DNA from: RHKX01 sp963784885 | GTDB lineage: Bacteria; Actinomycetota; Thermoleophilia; Solirubrobacterales; 70-9 | Direction: 5' to 3' | DNA length: 64,000 nt | Assembly (NCBI GenBank): GCA_963784885.1 | Contig: CAWATA010000004.1 | Coordinates: forward strand, 372,001-436,000 | Part shown: piece after piece, positions 42,328 to 50,154 of the stretch | Numbering within the stretch: the stretch's first letter is position 1 | Layout of the letters: every line of letters starts with the position of its first letter | Program-made: the position numbers and the translations under genes | The notes under the pieces: model-generated | What the model saw: only the letters and a program-made list of their open reading frames with translations | Database searches by the model: none | Told to the model about the DNA's origin: nothing

Positions 42328-43482
42328 ATGAAGCGTCGTCTCGCAGCCCCGATGGTCGCGGTGACGGCGCTGCTCGTCCTGCTGGTGCCGCTGCCGAATG
42401 CGGGGGCCGCGCTGACGAAGCAGGAGCGCACCCTGCAGAACCGCCTCGACCGACTCGTCGCCACCGACGGCGGGCCGCCCGGCGCCTCGATTCTGCTCCA
42501 GCGCGGGAGGAAGGAGAAGTTCCTCCGCGCCGGGGTGGCCAACCTCGAGACCGGGGCACCGTTCAGGCGCCGCGACAACATGCGGATCGCGAGCGTCTCG
42601 AAGGCGTTCAGCGGCGCGGTCGCCATGTCGCTCGTCGCCGACGGCGAGCTCTCGCTCGACGACACGATCGGCGAGATCCGCCCCGACCTGCCGGCCGCCT
42701 GGTGGTCGGTCACGCTCCGCCAGCTCCTCAGCCACACCGGCGGCGTCCCCAGCTTCACCAACGACCCTGACTTCCTCGCGTACTTCGGCTCGAACCCGCA
42801 CGGCGAGATCACGAAGCTCGGCCTGATCGAGTACATCGAGAACGACGATCTCGAGTTCCCGCCCGGGTCCGCCTACGAGTACTCCAACACCGACAACATC
42901 ATCGTCGCCCTGATGGCCGAGCAGGTCACCGGCCGCTCCTACGACCGGCTGCTCCGCAGCGAGGTCACCCGGCCTCTGCGGCTCCCCCAGACGTACCTGC
43001 CGGCCGACTGGCGGGTGCCGGAGCCGCGGATCGAGGGCTACGAGACGCTGCCCGAACCCGAGAACCTCACGACCTGCTGCTCGATGGCGTTCGTGAGCGC
43101 CTCCGGCGGCATCGTGTCGACGCCCTCCGACCTGACCCGCTTCACCCGCGCCTACGTCGGCGGCGAGCTGTTCGGCGGCGCGGTCCGCCGCGAGCAGTTC
43201 GGCTTCCGCGCCGGCAGGTCCGAGCCGCCCGGGCCGGGGGAGATGTCCACCGGCCTGGCGATGTTCCGCTACAAGACCCGCTGCGGCAGCGTCTTCGGCC
43301 ACTCCGGCAACTTCCCCGGCTACACGCAGTTCACCGTGGCGAACCGCAACGGCCGCCGCGGCCTGACCTTCTCGGTCAACCGCCAGCTCGACGCGAACGC
43401 GCCCGGGATCCTCGCGCCGCAGGCCTTCAGGGTCCTTCGCAAGGACTACGGCGCCGCGGTCTGCACGCTGCTCGGTCGCTGA
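42328..43482 (+). CDS. Secreted beta-lactamase/D-Ala-D-Ala peptidase-family serine hydrolase
   Basis: 384 residues. Signal peptide about 1-28 (LLVLLVPLPNAGAA). Active-site motifs: Ser89-x-x-Lys92 in IASVSKAFSG, YSN in YEYSNTDN and HSG in FGHSGNFPGY replacing KTG, as in class C-type serine hydrolases and DD-peptidases. LRQLLSHTGGVPSF is also typical. Start ATG with TAGAGT (42313-42318) and a 9-nt spacer. Might act on peptidoglycan peptides or esters; it is not evidently a resistance beta-lactamase. Confidence 0.92.
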   Translation: MKRRLAAPMVAVTALLVLLVPLPNAGAALTKQERTLQNRLDRLVATDGGPPGASILLQRGRKEKFLRAGVANLETGAPFRRRDNMRIASVSKAFSGAVAMSLVADGELSLDDTIGEIRPDLPAAWWSVTLRQLLSHTGGVPSFTNDPDFLAYFGSNPHGEITKLGLIEYIENDDLEFPPGSAYEYSNTDNIIVALMAEQVTGRSYDRLLRSEVTRPLRLPQTYLPADWRVPEPRIEGYETLPEPENLTTCCSMAFVSASGGIVSTPSDLTRFTRAYVGGELFGGAVRREQFGFRAGRSEPPGPGEMSTGLAMFRYKTRCGSVFGHSGNFPGYTQFTVANRNGRRGLTFSVNRQLDANAPGILAPQAFRVLRKDYGAAVCTLLGR

Positions 43483-43492
43483 GCCGCCCGGC

Positions 43493-44818
43493 GTGGCCTC
43501 CCCGCGCTCCGCCCCCGAGCATCGCCATGGCGAGCCCTCCGTCCGCGCCGCCGTTCTCCGCTTCGCGCTCGCCGGACTCGTCGCCGTCGCCCTGGTCGGT
43601 CTCCTCAGCTTCTTCTTGATGCGCAGGATCGGCACGGATCAGGCCATCGAGAACGCCGGCGAGGTGACGCGGATCATCGGCGAGGGCGTCGTCGAGCCCC
43701 AGCTGAGCCCGGCGCTGCTCGCCGGCGTCCCGACGGCGCTCGAGCGCTTCGATCGGCTGATCCGGACCGACGTCCTCAGCGACCAGATCGTTCGGGTCAA
43801 GCTCTGGGACGAGGACGGCCGGATCGTCTACTCCGACGAGCCGCGGCTGATCGACCAGAAGTTCGAGCTCGGCGACGACGAGCGGCGGGCGCTCAGGACC
43901 GGCTCGCCCGATGCCGAACTCAGCGACGTCTCCGAGCCGGAGAATCAGTACGAGCGTCAGTTCGGCGAGCTGCTCGAGGCCTACTCGCGGATTCGCGCGC
44001 CCGACGGCAGGCCGCTTCTGTTCGAGACCTACACGCGCTACAGCGACGTCACCTCCAGCGGCCGGGAGCTCTGGCTCGCGTTCCTGCCGGCGCTGATTCT
44101 CTCGCTCCTGCTGCTCGAGCTGATCCAGCTCCCGCTCGCCTCGTCGCTCGCCAGGCGGGTCCGCAGCGCCCACCGCGACCGCGTGCGCCTGCTCGAGCGC
44201 GCCGTCGACGCCTCCGACCGCGAGCGCCGGCGGATCGCCGGCGACCTCCACGACGGCGCCGTCCAGGACCTGACCGGCGTCGCGCTCTCGCTCGAGGTCG
44301 GCGCCCGCCGGATCGAAGGCGAGGACCCCCGCTCGGCCGAGGAGCTGCGCACGGGCGCCACCCGGACTCGTGCGAGCGTCCGCTCGCTCCGGAACCTGCT
44401 CGTCGAGATCTACCCGCCGAGCCTCCAGCGGGCCGGGCTGGCCGCCGCGCTCGAGGACATGCTCGCGCCGCTGGAGGCACGGGGCATCGCGACCTCACTC
44501 GACTACGAAGCCGGACTCGAGCTCGACGTCGAGCGCGAGGCGCTCTGCTTCCGCGTGGCTCAAGAGGCGGTCCGAAACGCGCTCAAGCACGCCGGCGCCG
44601 CCCACGTCGCCGTCGCGCTGCGGCGGGCGGGCGCCGGGATCGAGCTGACCGTCACCGACGACGGCCGCGGCTTCGACCCGGCGACGGCCCGCGGCGATGA
44701 GGGTCACATCGGAACCGACCTGCTTCGGGACCTCGCCGCCGAGGCGGGCGGCGGGATCGCGATCGACTCGGCTCCCGGTGGCGGCACCAGCGTCGCACTA
44801 TCGTTGCCCGCCGAATGA
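43493..44818 (+). CDS. Sensor histidine kinase, NarL/DesK class
   Basis: 441 residues from GTG at 43493. Helix 1 at about 20-43, extracytoplasmic sensor about 44-193, helix 2 at about 195-217, then HisKA_3 with phospho-accepting His253 in ERRRIAGDLHDGAVQDLTG, and a HATPase domain with ALCFRVAQEAVRNALKHAGA (N box), DDGRGFDP (G1) and GGGTSVALSLP. The stimulus is not evident; the extracellular domain resembles no family I can name. Overlaps the response regulator gene by 4 nt. Confidence 0.94.
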   Translation: MASPRSAPEHRHGEPSVRAAVLRFALAGLVAVALVGLLSFFLMRRIGTDQAIENAGEVTRIIGEGVVEPQLSPALLAGVPTALERFDRLIRTDVLSDQIVRVKLWDEDGRIVYSDEPRLIDQKFELGDDERRALRTGSPDAELSDVSEPENQYERQFGELLEAYSRIRAPDGRPLLFETYTRYSDVTSSGRELWLAFLPALILSLLLLELIQLPLASSLARRVRSAHRDRVRLLERAVDASDRERRRIAGDLHDGAVQDLTGVALSLEVGARRIEGEDPRSAEELRTGATRTRASVRSLRNLLVEIYPPSLQRAGLAAALEDMLAPLEARGIATSLDYEAGLELDVEREALCFRVAQEAVRNALKHAGAAHVAVALRRAGAGIELTVTDDGRGFDPATARGDEGHIGTDLLRDLAAEAGGGIAIDSAPGGGTSVALSLPAE

Positions 44819-45456
44819 TCAGCGTGCTGCTGGCAGAGGATCATCCGGTCGTCCGGACCGGGTTGGTCGAGCTGCTCGGCTCCGAGCCTGACATCGAGAT
44901 CGTCGCCGCCGTCGGTGACGGCGCAGCCGCCGTCGCCGCGCTCGAGGACCACGAGCCCGACGTCGTCCTGCTCGACGTGACGATGCCGGAGATGGACGGG
45001 ATCGAGGCGACGCGACGGATCGCCGAGGTGCGGCCCGGGCTCAAGGTCGTGATCCTGACCGCCTCTGCCGACCGCGACCAGATGCTGCGAGCCGTCGACG
45101 CCGGCGCGCTCGGCTATCTGCTCAAGGACGCCTCGCCCGCAGACCTGATCGAGGGCATCCGCGCCGCCTCGCGGGGGGAGTCGCCGCTCGATCCGAAGGT
45201 CGCGCGCGAGCTGCTCGCCGACCGCCGCGAGGCCCGGGCGCCGCAGCTGACCGACCGCGAGCGTCAGGTGCTGGCCCTGGTCGGGGAGGGCCTCGCGAAC
45301 AAGCTGATCGCCCGCCGGCTTGAGATCAGCGAGAAGACCGTGAAGGCACACCTCACCCGCGTCTACTCCGAGCTCGGGGTGACCGACCGGACCCAGGCGG
45401 CGCTGTGGGCGCGCAGCCACGGGGTCACCCCCGAGCGCGAGAACGGCCGCGGCTGA
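44815..45456 (+). CDS. Response regulator, NarL/FixJ family
   Basis: 213 residues. Receiver domain with acidic pocket (AEDH), phosphorylated Asp54 in VVLLDVTMPEMDG, Thr in ILTAS and Lys in LLKDAS. LuxR-type HTH at about 143-205: LTDRERQVLALVGEGLANKLIARRLEISEKTVKAHLTRVYSELGV. Cognate partner of the kinase at 43493. Its TGA (45454-45456) sits in the loop of a strong hairpin. Targets may include the neighbouring His-rich and cupredoxin genes, by proximity only. Confidence 0.94.
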   Translation: MISVLLAEDHPVVRTGLVELLGSEPDIEIVAAVGDGAAAVAALEDHEPDVVLLDVTMPEMDGIEATRRIAEVRPGLKVVILTASADRDQMLRAVDAGALGYLLKDASPADLIEGIRAASRGESPLDPKVARELLADRREARAPQLTDRERQVLALVGEGLANKLIARRLEISEKTVKAHLTRVYSELGVTDRTQAALWARSHGVTPERENGRG

Positions 45457-45470
45457 CGCCGCGGCCGTTC
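45441..45470. terminator. 13-bp perfect hairpin with the response-regulator stop in its loop
   Basis: GAACGGCCGCGGC (45441-45453), loop TGAC, GCCGCGGCCGTTC (45458-45470). The loop contains the TGA stop of the response regulator. It lies 21 bp before the end of the convergent His-rich gene and can serve both directions. No T-run follows. Confidence 0.7.
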
Positions 45471-45491
45471 GACTCGTCCGAGCCGTCCCGA

Positions 45492-45701
45492 TCAGGTGTG
45501 GTTGGGACCGTCGTCGTTGCCGCCGTGGTGGTGCTTGCCGCCGTGGTGGTGCTTGCCGCCGTGGTGGTGCTTGCCGCCGTGGTGGTGATGGCCGGGCGGG
45601 TCGTCGGCGCCTTGGCTCGCGGCCGCTGTCCCGGCCCCCCCGACGCACAGCGCCAGCGCCGCAACGGCCGTCGCGATCAGCTTTGCCGTCCTGCTTGTCA
45701 T
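45492..45701 (-). CDS. Secreted histidine-repeat peptide
   Basis: 69 residues from ATG at 45701 with ribosome site AGGAGACACC; the frame extends to 45746 without a site. Signal peptide 1-29 (LIATAVAALALCVGGAGTAAAS). The mature part, about 40 residues, consists of PPG, HHHHGGK, then HHHGGK units, and NDDGPNHT, so 14 of its residues are His. Such peptides bind Ni, Cu or Zn. Neighbour of a lipoprotein cupredoxin (41 bp upstream), which favours a copper or metal-handling role in the envelope. No homologous family is recognised. Confidence 0.75.
   Translation of the reverse strand: MTSRTAKLIATAVAALALCVGGAGTAAASQGADDPPGHHHHGGKHHHGGKHHHGGKHHHGGNDDGPNHT
45523..45594 (-). repeat. 18-bp tandem repeat encoding HHHGGK
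   Basis: Three perfect copies of an 18-bp unit at 45523-45540, 45541-45558 and 45559-45576, plus a fourth with two mismatches (45577-45594). The unit length is a multiple of three, so copy-number change would add or remove six residues in frame. Lies inside the His-rich peptide gene. Confidence 0.9.
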
Positions 45702-45742
45702 GGTGTCTCCTATCGGATTGGTTCCTGGTTCGGCTGGGTCGG

Positions 45743-46228
45743 TCACTTGACCGTCAAGGTCCCTTCCATGCCCGCCTCCCGATGGCCCGGGACGCCGCAG
45801 TAGAAGGTGTAGGTGCCCGGCTGGAGGTCGGCCGTGGTCGACGTCTTGCCGCCGGTGATCGTGTCCGTCTCGGCGACGTCCTCGCCGCCGGAGTCCTCGA
45901 TGTAGACGTTGTGGCCGGTCGCCGTGGGGTTGTCGAACTCGATCGTGTCCTGGCCGGCTGGGGCTTCGATCTTGGTATCGGTGAAGGCGAGCTGTCCGTT
46001 CGGATCGGCCTCGATCTTCACGGTGCCGCCGCCGGATCCGCTCCCGCTCGACCCGTCGGTGCTCGAGCCGTCACCGGACGACGAGGCGTAGCTGCTCGCC
46101 GCCGCCGTCGAGGACGTCGACCCGGCCTCGCCCGTCGTCGAGGTGGATTCGGAATCGCTGCCACACGCGGCGAGCGCGACTGTTGCCACGGCGACGGCGG
46201 TGATCGAACGGAAGTGGTTGCCGGTCAT
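45743..46228 (-). CDS. Lipoprotein cupredoxin (plastocyanin-like)
   Basis: 161 residues from ATG at 46228 with ribosome site AGGAGAACCC. Lipoprotein signal with Cys22 (VALAACGSDS), a Ser/Gly/Thr linker (about 25-68) and a cupredoxin domain (69-161). Type I copper ligands are all visible: His106 (GHNVYI), Cys144, His149 and Met154 (YCGVPGHREAGM). It is an electron carrier or copper-binding protein on the outer face of the membrane. Two palindromes lie upstream (46281-46309). Confidence 0.92.
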   Translation of the reverse strand: MTGNHFRSITAVAVATVALAACGSDSESTSTTGEAGSTSSTAAASSYASSSGDGSSTDGSSGSGSGGGTVKIEADPNGQLAFTDTKIEAPAGQDTIEFDNPTATGHNVYIEDSGGEDVAETDTITGGKTSTTADLQPGTYTFYCGVPGHREAGMEGTLTVK

Positions 46229-46280
46229 GGGTTCTCCTGTCTCCAATGCTCGACCGCCACGATCCCGCCGACGCGGTCCC

Positions 46281-46309
46281 GCTTACAAGCGGACATTGGT
46301 CCTAGGACC
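46281..46309. promoter_or_regulatory. Two palindromes upstream of the cupredoxin gene
   Basis: GCTTACAAGC (46281-46290; arms GCTT/AAGC) and the perfect 12-mer GGTCCTAGGACC (46298-46309), both in the 112-bp gap between the cupredoxin and amine-oxidase genes. They may be operators for the cupredoxin gene, which is transcribed leftward. The binding protein is unknown. Confidence 0.35.
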
Positions 46310-46340
46310 GGCAACCCCCGCCGAGCGAACTCGGGCTGCC

Positions 46341-47576
46341 TCAGCTCGCGAGCAGCTCCTCGGCGGCCCGGATGCCGCTGCGAAGCGCGCCCTCCATCGT
46401 TCCGGTCCAAGCCGGGACCGCCGTGTGCTCGCCGGCGAAGACGAGGTTGGGGGCGGGGGAGTAGGCGGCGGCCGTGCCGGCCGGATCGTCGACGTCGGGG
46501 AGGACCGAGTAAGCGCCACGGGCCCACGGGTCGGCGCGCCAGTCGGTGAGGACGGCGCCGTCGCGGTCGGCCTCGAGCTCGGGCCAGAGCTCGCCGAGGC
46601 GGTCGAGCCAGCCCTCCGGCCCGGTGGCCACCCCGAGGTCCTCGAGCACCGGCTCGGCGCCCGCCCAGCCGTTGGCGATCCGGCCGCCGATCCCGTCGCA
46701 CGGCGTCGTCCAGGCCCAGAACCGCGCGGTGGCCGACATCAGCGCCCGTGGCGGGACCGCAGCCCGAAGCGGGACGGCCAGCTTCGCCGCCCTGCTCGTC
46801 GGGATCGTGGCGATAGCCTCCGTCTGCCAGGCGGGAAGCGGCGGCTCGAAGCGGAGATCGGGCAGCAGGGCGACGGGGACCGTGACGACGCAGGCATCCG
46901 CGAGCAGGTCGAGGTCCTCGCCTAGCAGCCTGATCGCGCCGGCCTCGCGGCGGATCTCGCGGACCGCTGCGCCGGTCCGGACCGGCTCCGGGAGCTCTGC
47001 GGCCAGGGCCGTCGCGAGCGCCTGGTTGCCGCCGCGAAGCCGCTTCGTCTCCGCGGAGGCGACGAGGTAGGGGAGGTGGACGAGAAACCGCGCGTCGAGC
47101 GCGCCGAACGGATGGGCGAGGGCGCTCTGCAGCCGGGCGGCGAGCACGTCGCGCACCGCGGCGTCGGGGACGGCGTCCTCGAGCACCCCGCCCGCCGCGG
47201 ATCCGACGCCGGCGGCCGCGCTCGCGTCCGCGGCCGCCTCGGCGCCGGCGAGCAGGGCCGCGTCGTCCGGCCCGGGGCCGGGTCGGAGCTCGCGATGGGG
47301 ATAGTTGATCGCCATCCCGTCGACCCCGACCCCGAGCCGCTCGGCGGTCGCCTCGGTCGTCTCATAGCCGCCGGTGATGAACTCGCCGCCGCGTTCGACG
47401 AGCCCGCCTCCCGGCAGCTCCTGTGACCACACCCGTCCGCCGACGCGATCGCGGGCCTCGAGCACGACGACGTCGCGCCCGCTCGCGGCGAGCCGCTCGG
47501 CCGCCGCCAGCCCGGAGAATCCGGCGCCGACGACGGCGATCCGCTGAGGTCCGCTTGTCGTCGCTGAGGCCGAGAT
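46341..47576 (-). CDS. Flavin monoamine oxidase family protein with no canonical start codon
   Basis: About 411 residues if initiated at ATC 47576. The FAD-binding motif RIAVVGAGFSGLAAAERLAASG, DVVVLEARDRVGGRV is encoded upstream of the first in-frame GTG (47465), so the true start must be upstream. Between that motif and an in-frame TAG (47588-47586) no ATG, GTG or TTG exists. TAGCGT (47588-47583) lies exactly 6 nt before ATC, the leaderless spacing seen elsewhere. C-terminal motif GAYSVLPDVD, FAGEHTAVPAWTGTMEGALRSGIRAAEE is typical. Oxidises amines or related substrates; specificity unknown. Confidence 0.82.
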   Translation of the reverse strand: MSASATTSGPQRIAVVGAGFSGLAAAERLAASGRDVVVLEARDRVGGRVWSQELPGGGLVERGGEFITGGYETTEATAERLGVGVDGMAINYPHRELRPGPGPDDAALLAGAEAAADASAAAGVGSAAGGVLEDAVPDAAVRDVLAARLQSALAHPFGALDARFLVHLPYLVASAETKRLRGGNQALATALAAELPEPVRTGAAVREIRREAGAIRLLGEDLDLLADACVVTVPVALLPDLRFEPPLPAWQTEAIATIPTSRAAKLAVPLRAAVPPRALMSATARFWAWTTPCDGIGGRIANGWAGAEPVLEDLGVATGPEGWLDRLGELWPELEADRDGAVLTDWRADPWARGAYSVLPDVDDPAGTAAAYSPAPNLVFAGEHTAVPAWTGTMEGALRSGIRAAEELLAS

Positions 47577-47717
47577 GTGACGACGCTACTCTGCGAGGTC
47601 GATGACAGCGCGGGCGAAGCAGGCGAGCTCGCCTGCCCGAGCAGCCGCTCGGCGAGCGCCGCACCGCCGACTTCTTCCTCCCCTACGGGCTGCCCGACCG
47701 GATCGATTGGCCGCGGA

Positions 47718-48047
47718 CTAGAGGTCGGTCTGGATGACTTCGGGGCTCGGGTGGAAGCTGACGACCCGGAGCTTCTCGTCGGAGGCGCCCTTGAATCCGT
47801 GCGGCGTCTCGGCCCCGACGACGACGATGTTGCCGGCCTCGACGACGAGCTCCTCGTCGCCGACCGTGAACCGGGCGACGCCCGACTCGACGACGAACGC
47901 CTCCGGATAGGGATGGACGTGGAGGTCGGGCCCCTCGCCCCGGTCCATCGCGACGACGAAGATCGACGCATCGATGTCCTCGCCCCCTTCGAACAGCGCG
48001 GCCCGCGGGCTGCGGCTGATCGACTCGATCGGGATCACCTTTGCCAT
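47718..48047 (-). CDS. Single-domain cupin protein
   Basis: 109 residues covering one cupin barrel. Metal motif 1 GEGPDLHVHPYPEAFVVESGVARFTVGDEEL (HxH...E) and motif 2 GNIVVVGAETPHGFKGASDE (His). Small cupins of this type serve as isomerases, dioxygenases or sensors; no specific substrate can be given. Its start (ATG 48047) faces the GST-like gene with 29 bp between. Confidence 0.88.
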   Translation of the reverse strand: MAKVIPIESISRSPRAALFEGGEDIDASIFVVAMDRGEGPDLHVHPYPEAFVVESGVARFTVGDEELVVEAGNIVVVGAETPHGFKGASDEKLRVVSFHPSPEVIQTDL

Positions 48048-48076
48048 CGGTTCAGTATCGCGACTAGGCTCGGGTC

Positions 48077-49153
48077 GTGATCGTCTACGGCTCCGAGTAC
48101 TCGTACTTCACCGGCAAGTTCGAGGCCTACCTCCGCTACAAGGAGATCTCCTATGTGCGGCGCCCGCTCGGTGTCTCGATGTACGCCTGGAAGCTGCCGC
48201 GGCTCCTCGGTGGCGCCCAGCTTCCGACGGTTCAGCTCCCCGACGGCCGCTGGATGACTGACACGACGCCGATGATCGCCTGGCTGGAGGAGCGGCATCC
48301 CGAGCCGGAGGTGATCCCCGCCGACCCCGTGCAGCGGCTCGCCGCGCTGCTGATCGAGGACTTCGGAGACGAGTGGCTGTGGCGGCCCGCCATGCACTTC
48401 CGCTGGAGCTTCGCTGAGGACCGCCGCCTGCTCTCCGGCCGGCTGGCGAGAGAGCTCGTCCGCGTGCCGCTGCCGCTGCCGCTGCGGCGTCGCTGGTTCG
48501 CCCGGCGTCAGCGGCGGCTGTTCGTGGCCGGCGACGGCGTCGAGGAGCGAACCCGCCCGCACGTCGAGGCGGCCTACACGCGGGTGCTGGCGATGCTCGA
48601 GCCGGTTCTCGCGGAGCGGCCCTTCCTGTTCGGCGAGCGGCCGACGATCGCCGACGTCGGGCTCTTCGGGCCGATGTTCCGCCACTTCGCACTCGATCCG
48701 ACGCCGGCACGGATCATGCGCAACCGGGCGCCGGCCGTCTACGAATGGGTGGCGCGGGTCTGGAACTCACGCGCGAGCCGGATCGGCGGGCGTCCGCTGA
48801 TCGCCGGCGTGCCCGCCGACCTCGAGCCGCTGCTGACCGAGGCCGGGGAGACCCACCTGCCGATGCTCGCCGCCAACGCCGCCGCTCACGCCGCCGGGCG
48901 GCGGACCTACGAGTTCACCGCCCAGAACGTCACCTACCGCTCGATGCCGACGAGCCGATACCGCGTGTGGGCCCTCGCCCGGTTGCGCGAGGCCTACCTC
49001 GGACTCGACGGCGAGGACATCGCCGCGGCCGACGCGTTGCTCGCCCGGACGCGCTGCCTCGATCCGTTGCTGCGGGTCGAGAGCCTCGACTCGGGGCACG
49101 ATCCGGACGGGAAGGCGCCCTTCAGCGGAGTGTCGCGAATGGTCCGCGACTAG
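48077..49153 (+). CDS. Glutathione S-transferase-like protein
   Basis: 358 residues from GTG at 48077, with TAGGCT (48065-48070) 6 nt upstream. N-terminal thioredoxin-fold GST_N (residues 1-75: VYGSEYSYFTGKFEAYLRYKEI, LPTVQLPDGRWMTDTTPMIAWLEERHP) and a helical GST_C region (about 95-235: FLFGERPTIADVGLFGPMFRHFALDP). An extra C-terminal 120 residues (VTYRSMPTSRYRVWALARLREAYLGLDGEDIAAADALL) extend it. Actinobacteria generally lack glutathione, so the thiol partner is uncertain. Confidence 0.85.
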   Translation: MIVYGSEYSYFTGKFEAYLRYKEISYVRRPLGVSMYAWKLPRLLGGAQLPTVQLPDGRWMTDTTPMIAWLEERHPEPEVIPADPVQRLAALLIEDFGDEWLWRPAMHFRWSFAEDRRLLSGRLARELVRVPLPLPLRRRWFARRQRRLFVAGDGVEERTRPHVEAAYTRVLAMLEPVLAERPFLFGERPTIADVGLFGPMFRHFALDPTPARIMRNRAPAVYEWVARVWNSRASRIGGRPLIAGVPADLEPLLTEAGETHLPMLAANAAAHAAGRRTYEFTAQNVTYRSMPTSRYRVWALARLREAYLGLDGEDIAAADALLARTRCLDPLLRVESLDSGHDPDGKAPFSGVSRMVRD

Positions 49154-49166
49154 GCGAGAAGGAAGC

Positions 49167-49200
49167 GCCGTGCGCCACCCGGGGGAAGGGGACGCACGGC
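49167..49200 (+). terminator. Hairpin after the GST-like gene
   Basis: Stem GCCGTGCG/CGCACGGC with an 18-nt loop, 14 bp after the stop at 49153. No T-run. Confidence 0.45.
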
Positions 49201-49274
49201 GGCGGCAGTATTCCGAAGTCAGAAGCGAGACGCGTTGTGCCGGTTGCGAGATTCCGATTTGCAGGAGAATCGCT

Positions 49275-50144
49275 TCAGCGCCGCTGCCAGTCGGGCCAGG
49301 CCGCGTCGCGGACGATCCGGTGCGCCTTGCCGCCCTCCGCCTTCATCCGCCAGATGCTGTTCTCGGAGAAGAAGGCGAGCTTGGCGCCGTTCGGGGACCA
49401 GGCGGGATCGGCGTCGACGCGGTTGTTGTCGGTCAGCCGCGTCCGCTTCGAGCCGTTGCGCCGAATCGTGTAGAGCTCCTCGTCGGTGCCGGATCGGCCG
49501 CTCGCGAAGACGATCTTCCGGCCGTTCGGCGACCACGCCGGCGTCACCTCGTAGCGGGCGTCGCTGTTGGTGATCCGCTTGACGTTGGTCCCGTCGGGAT
49601 CGACCTTGAAGAGATCCGGGTTGTCGCCGCGGCGGGCTCGCGCGAAGACGATCCGCTTCCCGGACGGGGACCAGTCCGGATCGAAGTCGGCCGCGCCGTT
49701 GTCGGTGACCCGCGAGCGGCCGCTGCCATCGGCGCGCATCGTGAAGATCTCCGGGTCGCCGCCGCCGCCCTTGACGAACACGAGCCGCTTGCCGTTCGGC
49801 GACCAACTCGGCTCAAACGAGCTTCCGTTCCTGGTCAGCCGCCGCTTCTTGCCGCCCCCGGCCTTCATCTTCCAGATGTCGCCCTGGACGACGTCGACGT
49901 AGGCGATCCGCTTGCCGTTCGGCGACCAGGACGGGCCGACGTCGAAGTCCCTGCTCAGACGCTTGCGGCGGTCGCCGTCGGGCTCGATGGTGAAGATCCC
50001 GAGGTCACTCAAGCCCATGTAGGCGATTCGGCCGTTCTTGCCGGGGACGACCGCGTCGGCCCCCGGCGCGCAGATCGCCACCGCGGCCAGCGCCGCCCCC
50101 AGGCAGACGGCCTGGCCCCCTGCTCTTCGCCACCCGCGGCGCAT
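49275..50144 (-). CDS. Secreted TolB-like WD40 beta-propeller protein
   Basis: 289 residues. Signal peptide about 1-31 (ACTAPGADA-like end: AAVAICAPGADA). Six to seven repeats of the PD40 type, each with WSPNGKRI or a close variant (FDVGPSWSPNGKRIAYVD, FEPSWSPNGKRLVF, FDPDWSPSGKRIVFA, VTPAWSPNGRKIVFAS, ADPAWSPNGAKLAFFS). No enzymatic domain. Secreted propellers of this sort are common in Solirubrobacterales; the binding partner is unknown. A paralogue lies 10 bp upstream (50155). Confidence 0.88.
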   Translation of the reverse strand: MRRGWRRAGGQAVCLGAALAAVAICAPGADAVVPGKNGRIAYMGLSDLGIFTIEPDGDRRKRLSRDFDVGPSWSPNGKRIAYVDVVQGDIWKMKAGGGKKRRLTRNGSSFEPSWSPNGKRLVFVKGGGGDPEIFTMRADGSGRSRVTDNGAADFDPDWSPSGKRIVFARARRGDNPDLFKVDPDGTNVKRITNSDARYEVTPAWSPNGRKIVFASGRSGTDEELYTIRRNGSKRTRLTDNNRVDADPAWSPNGAKLAFFSENSIWRMKAEGGKAHRIVRDAAWPDWQRR

Positions 50145-50154
50145 CGCCGTCAGG

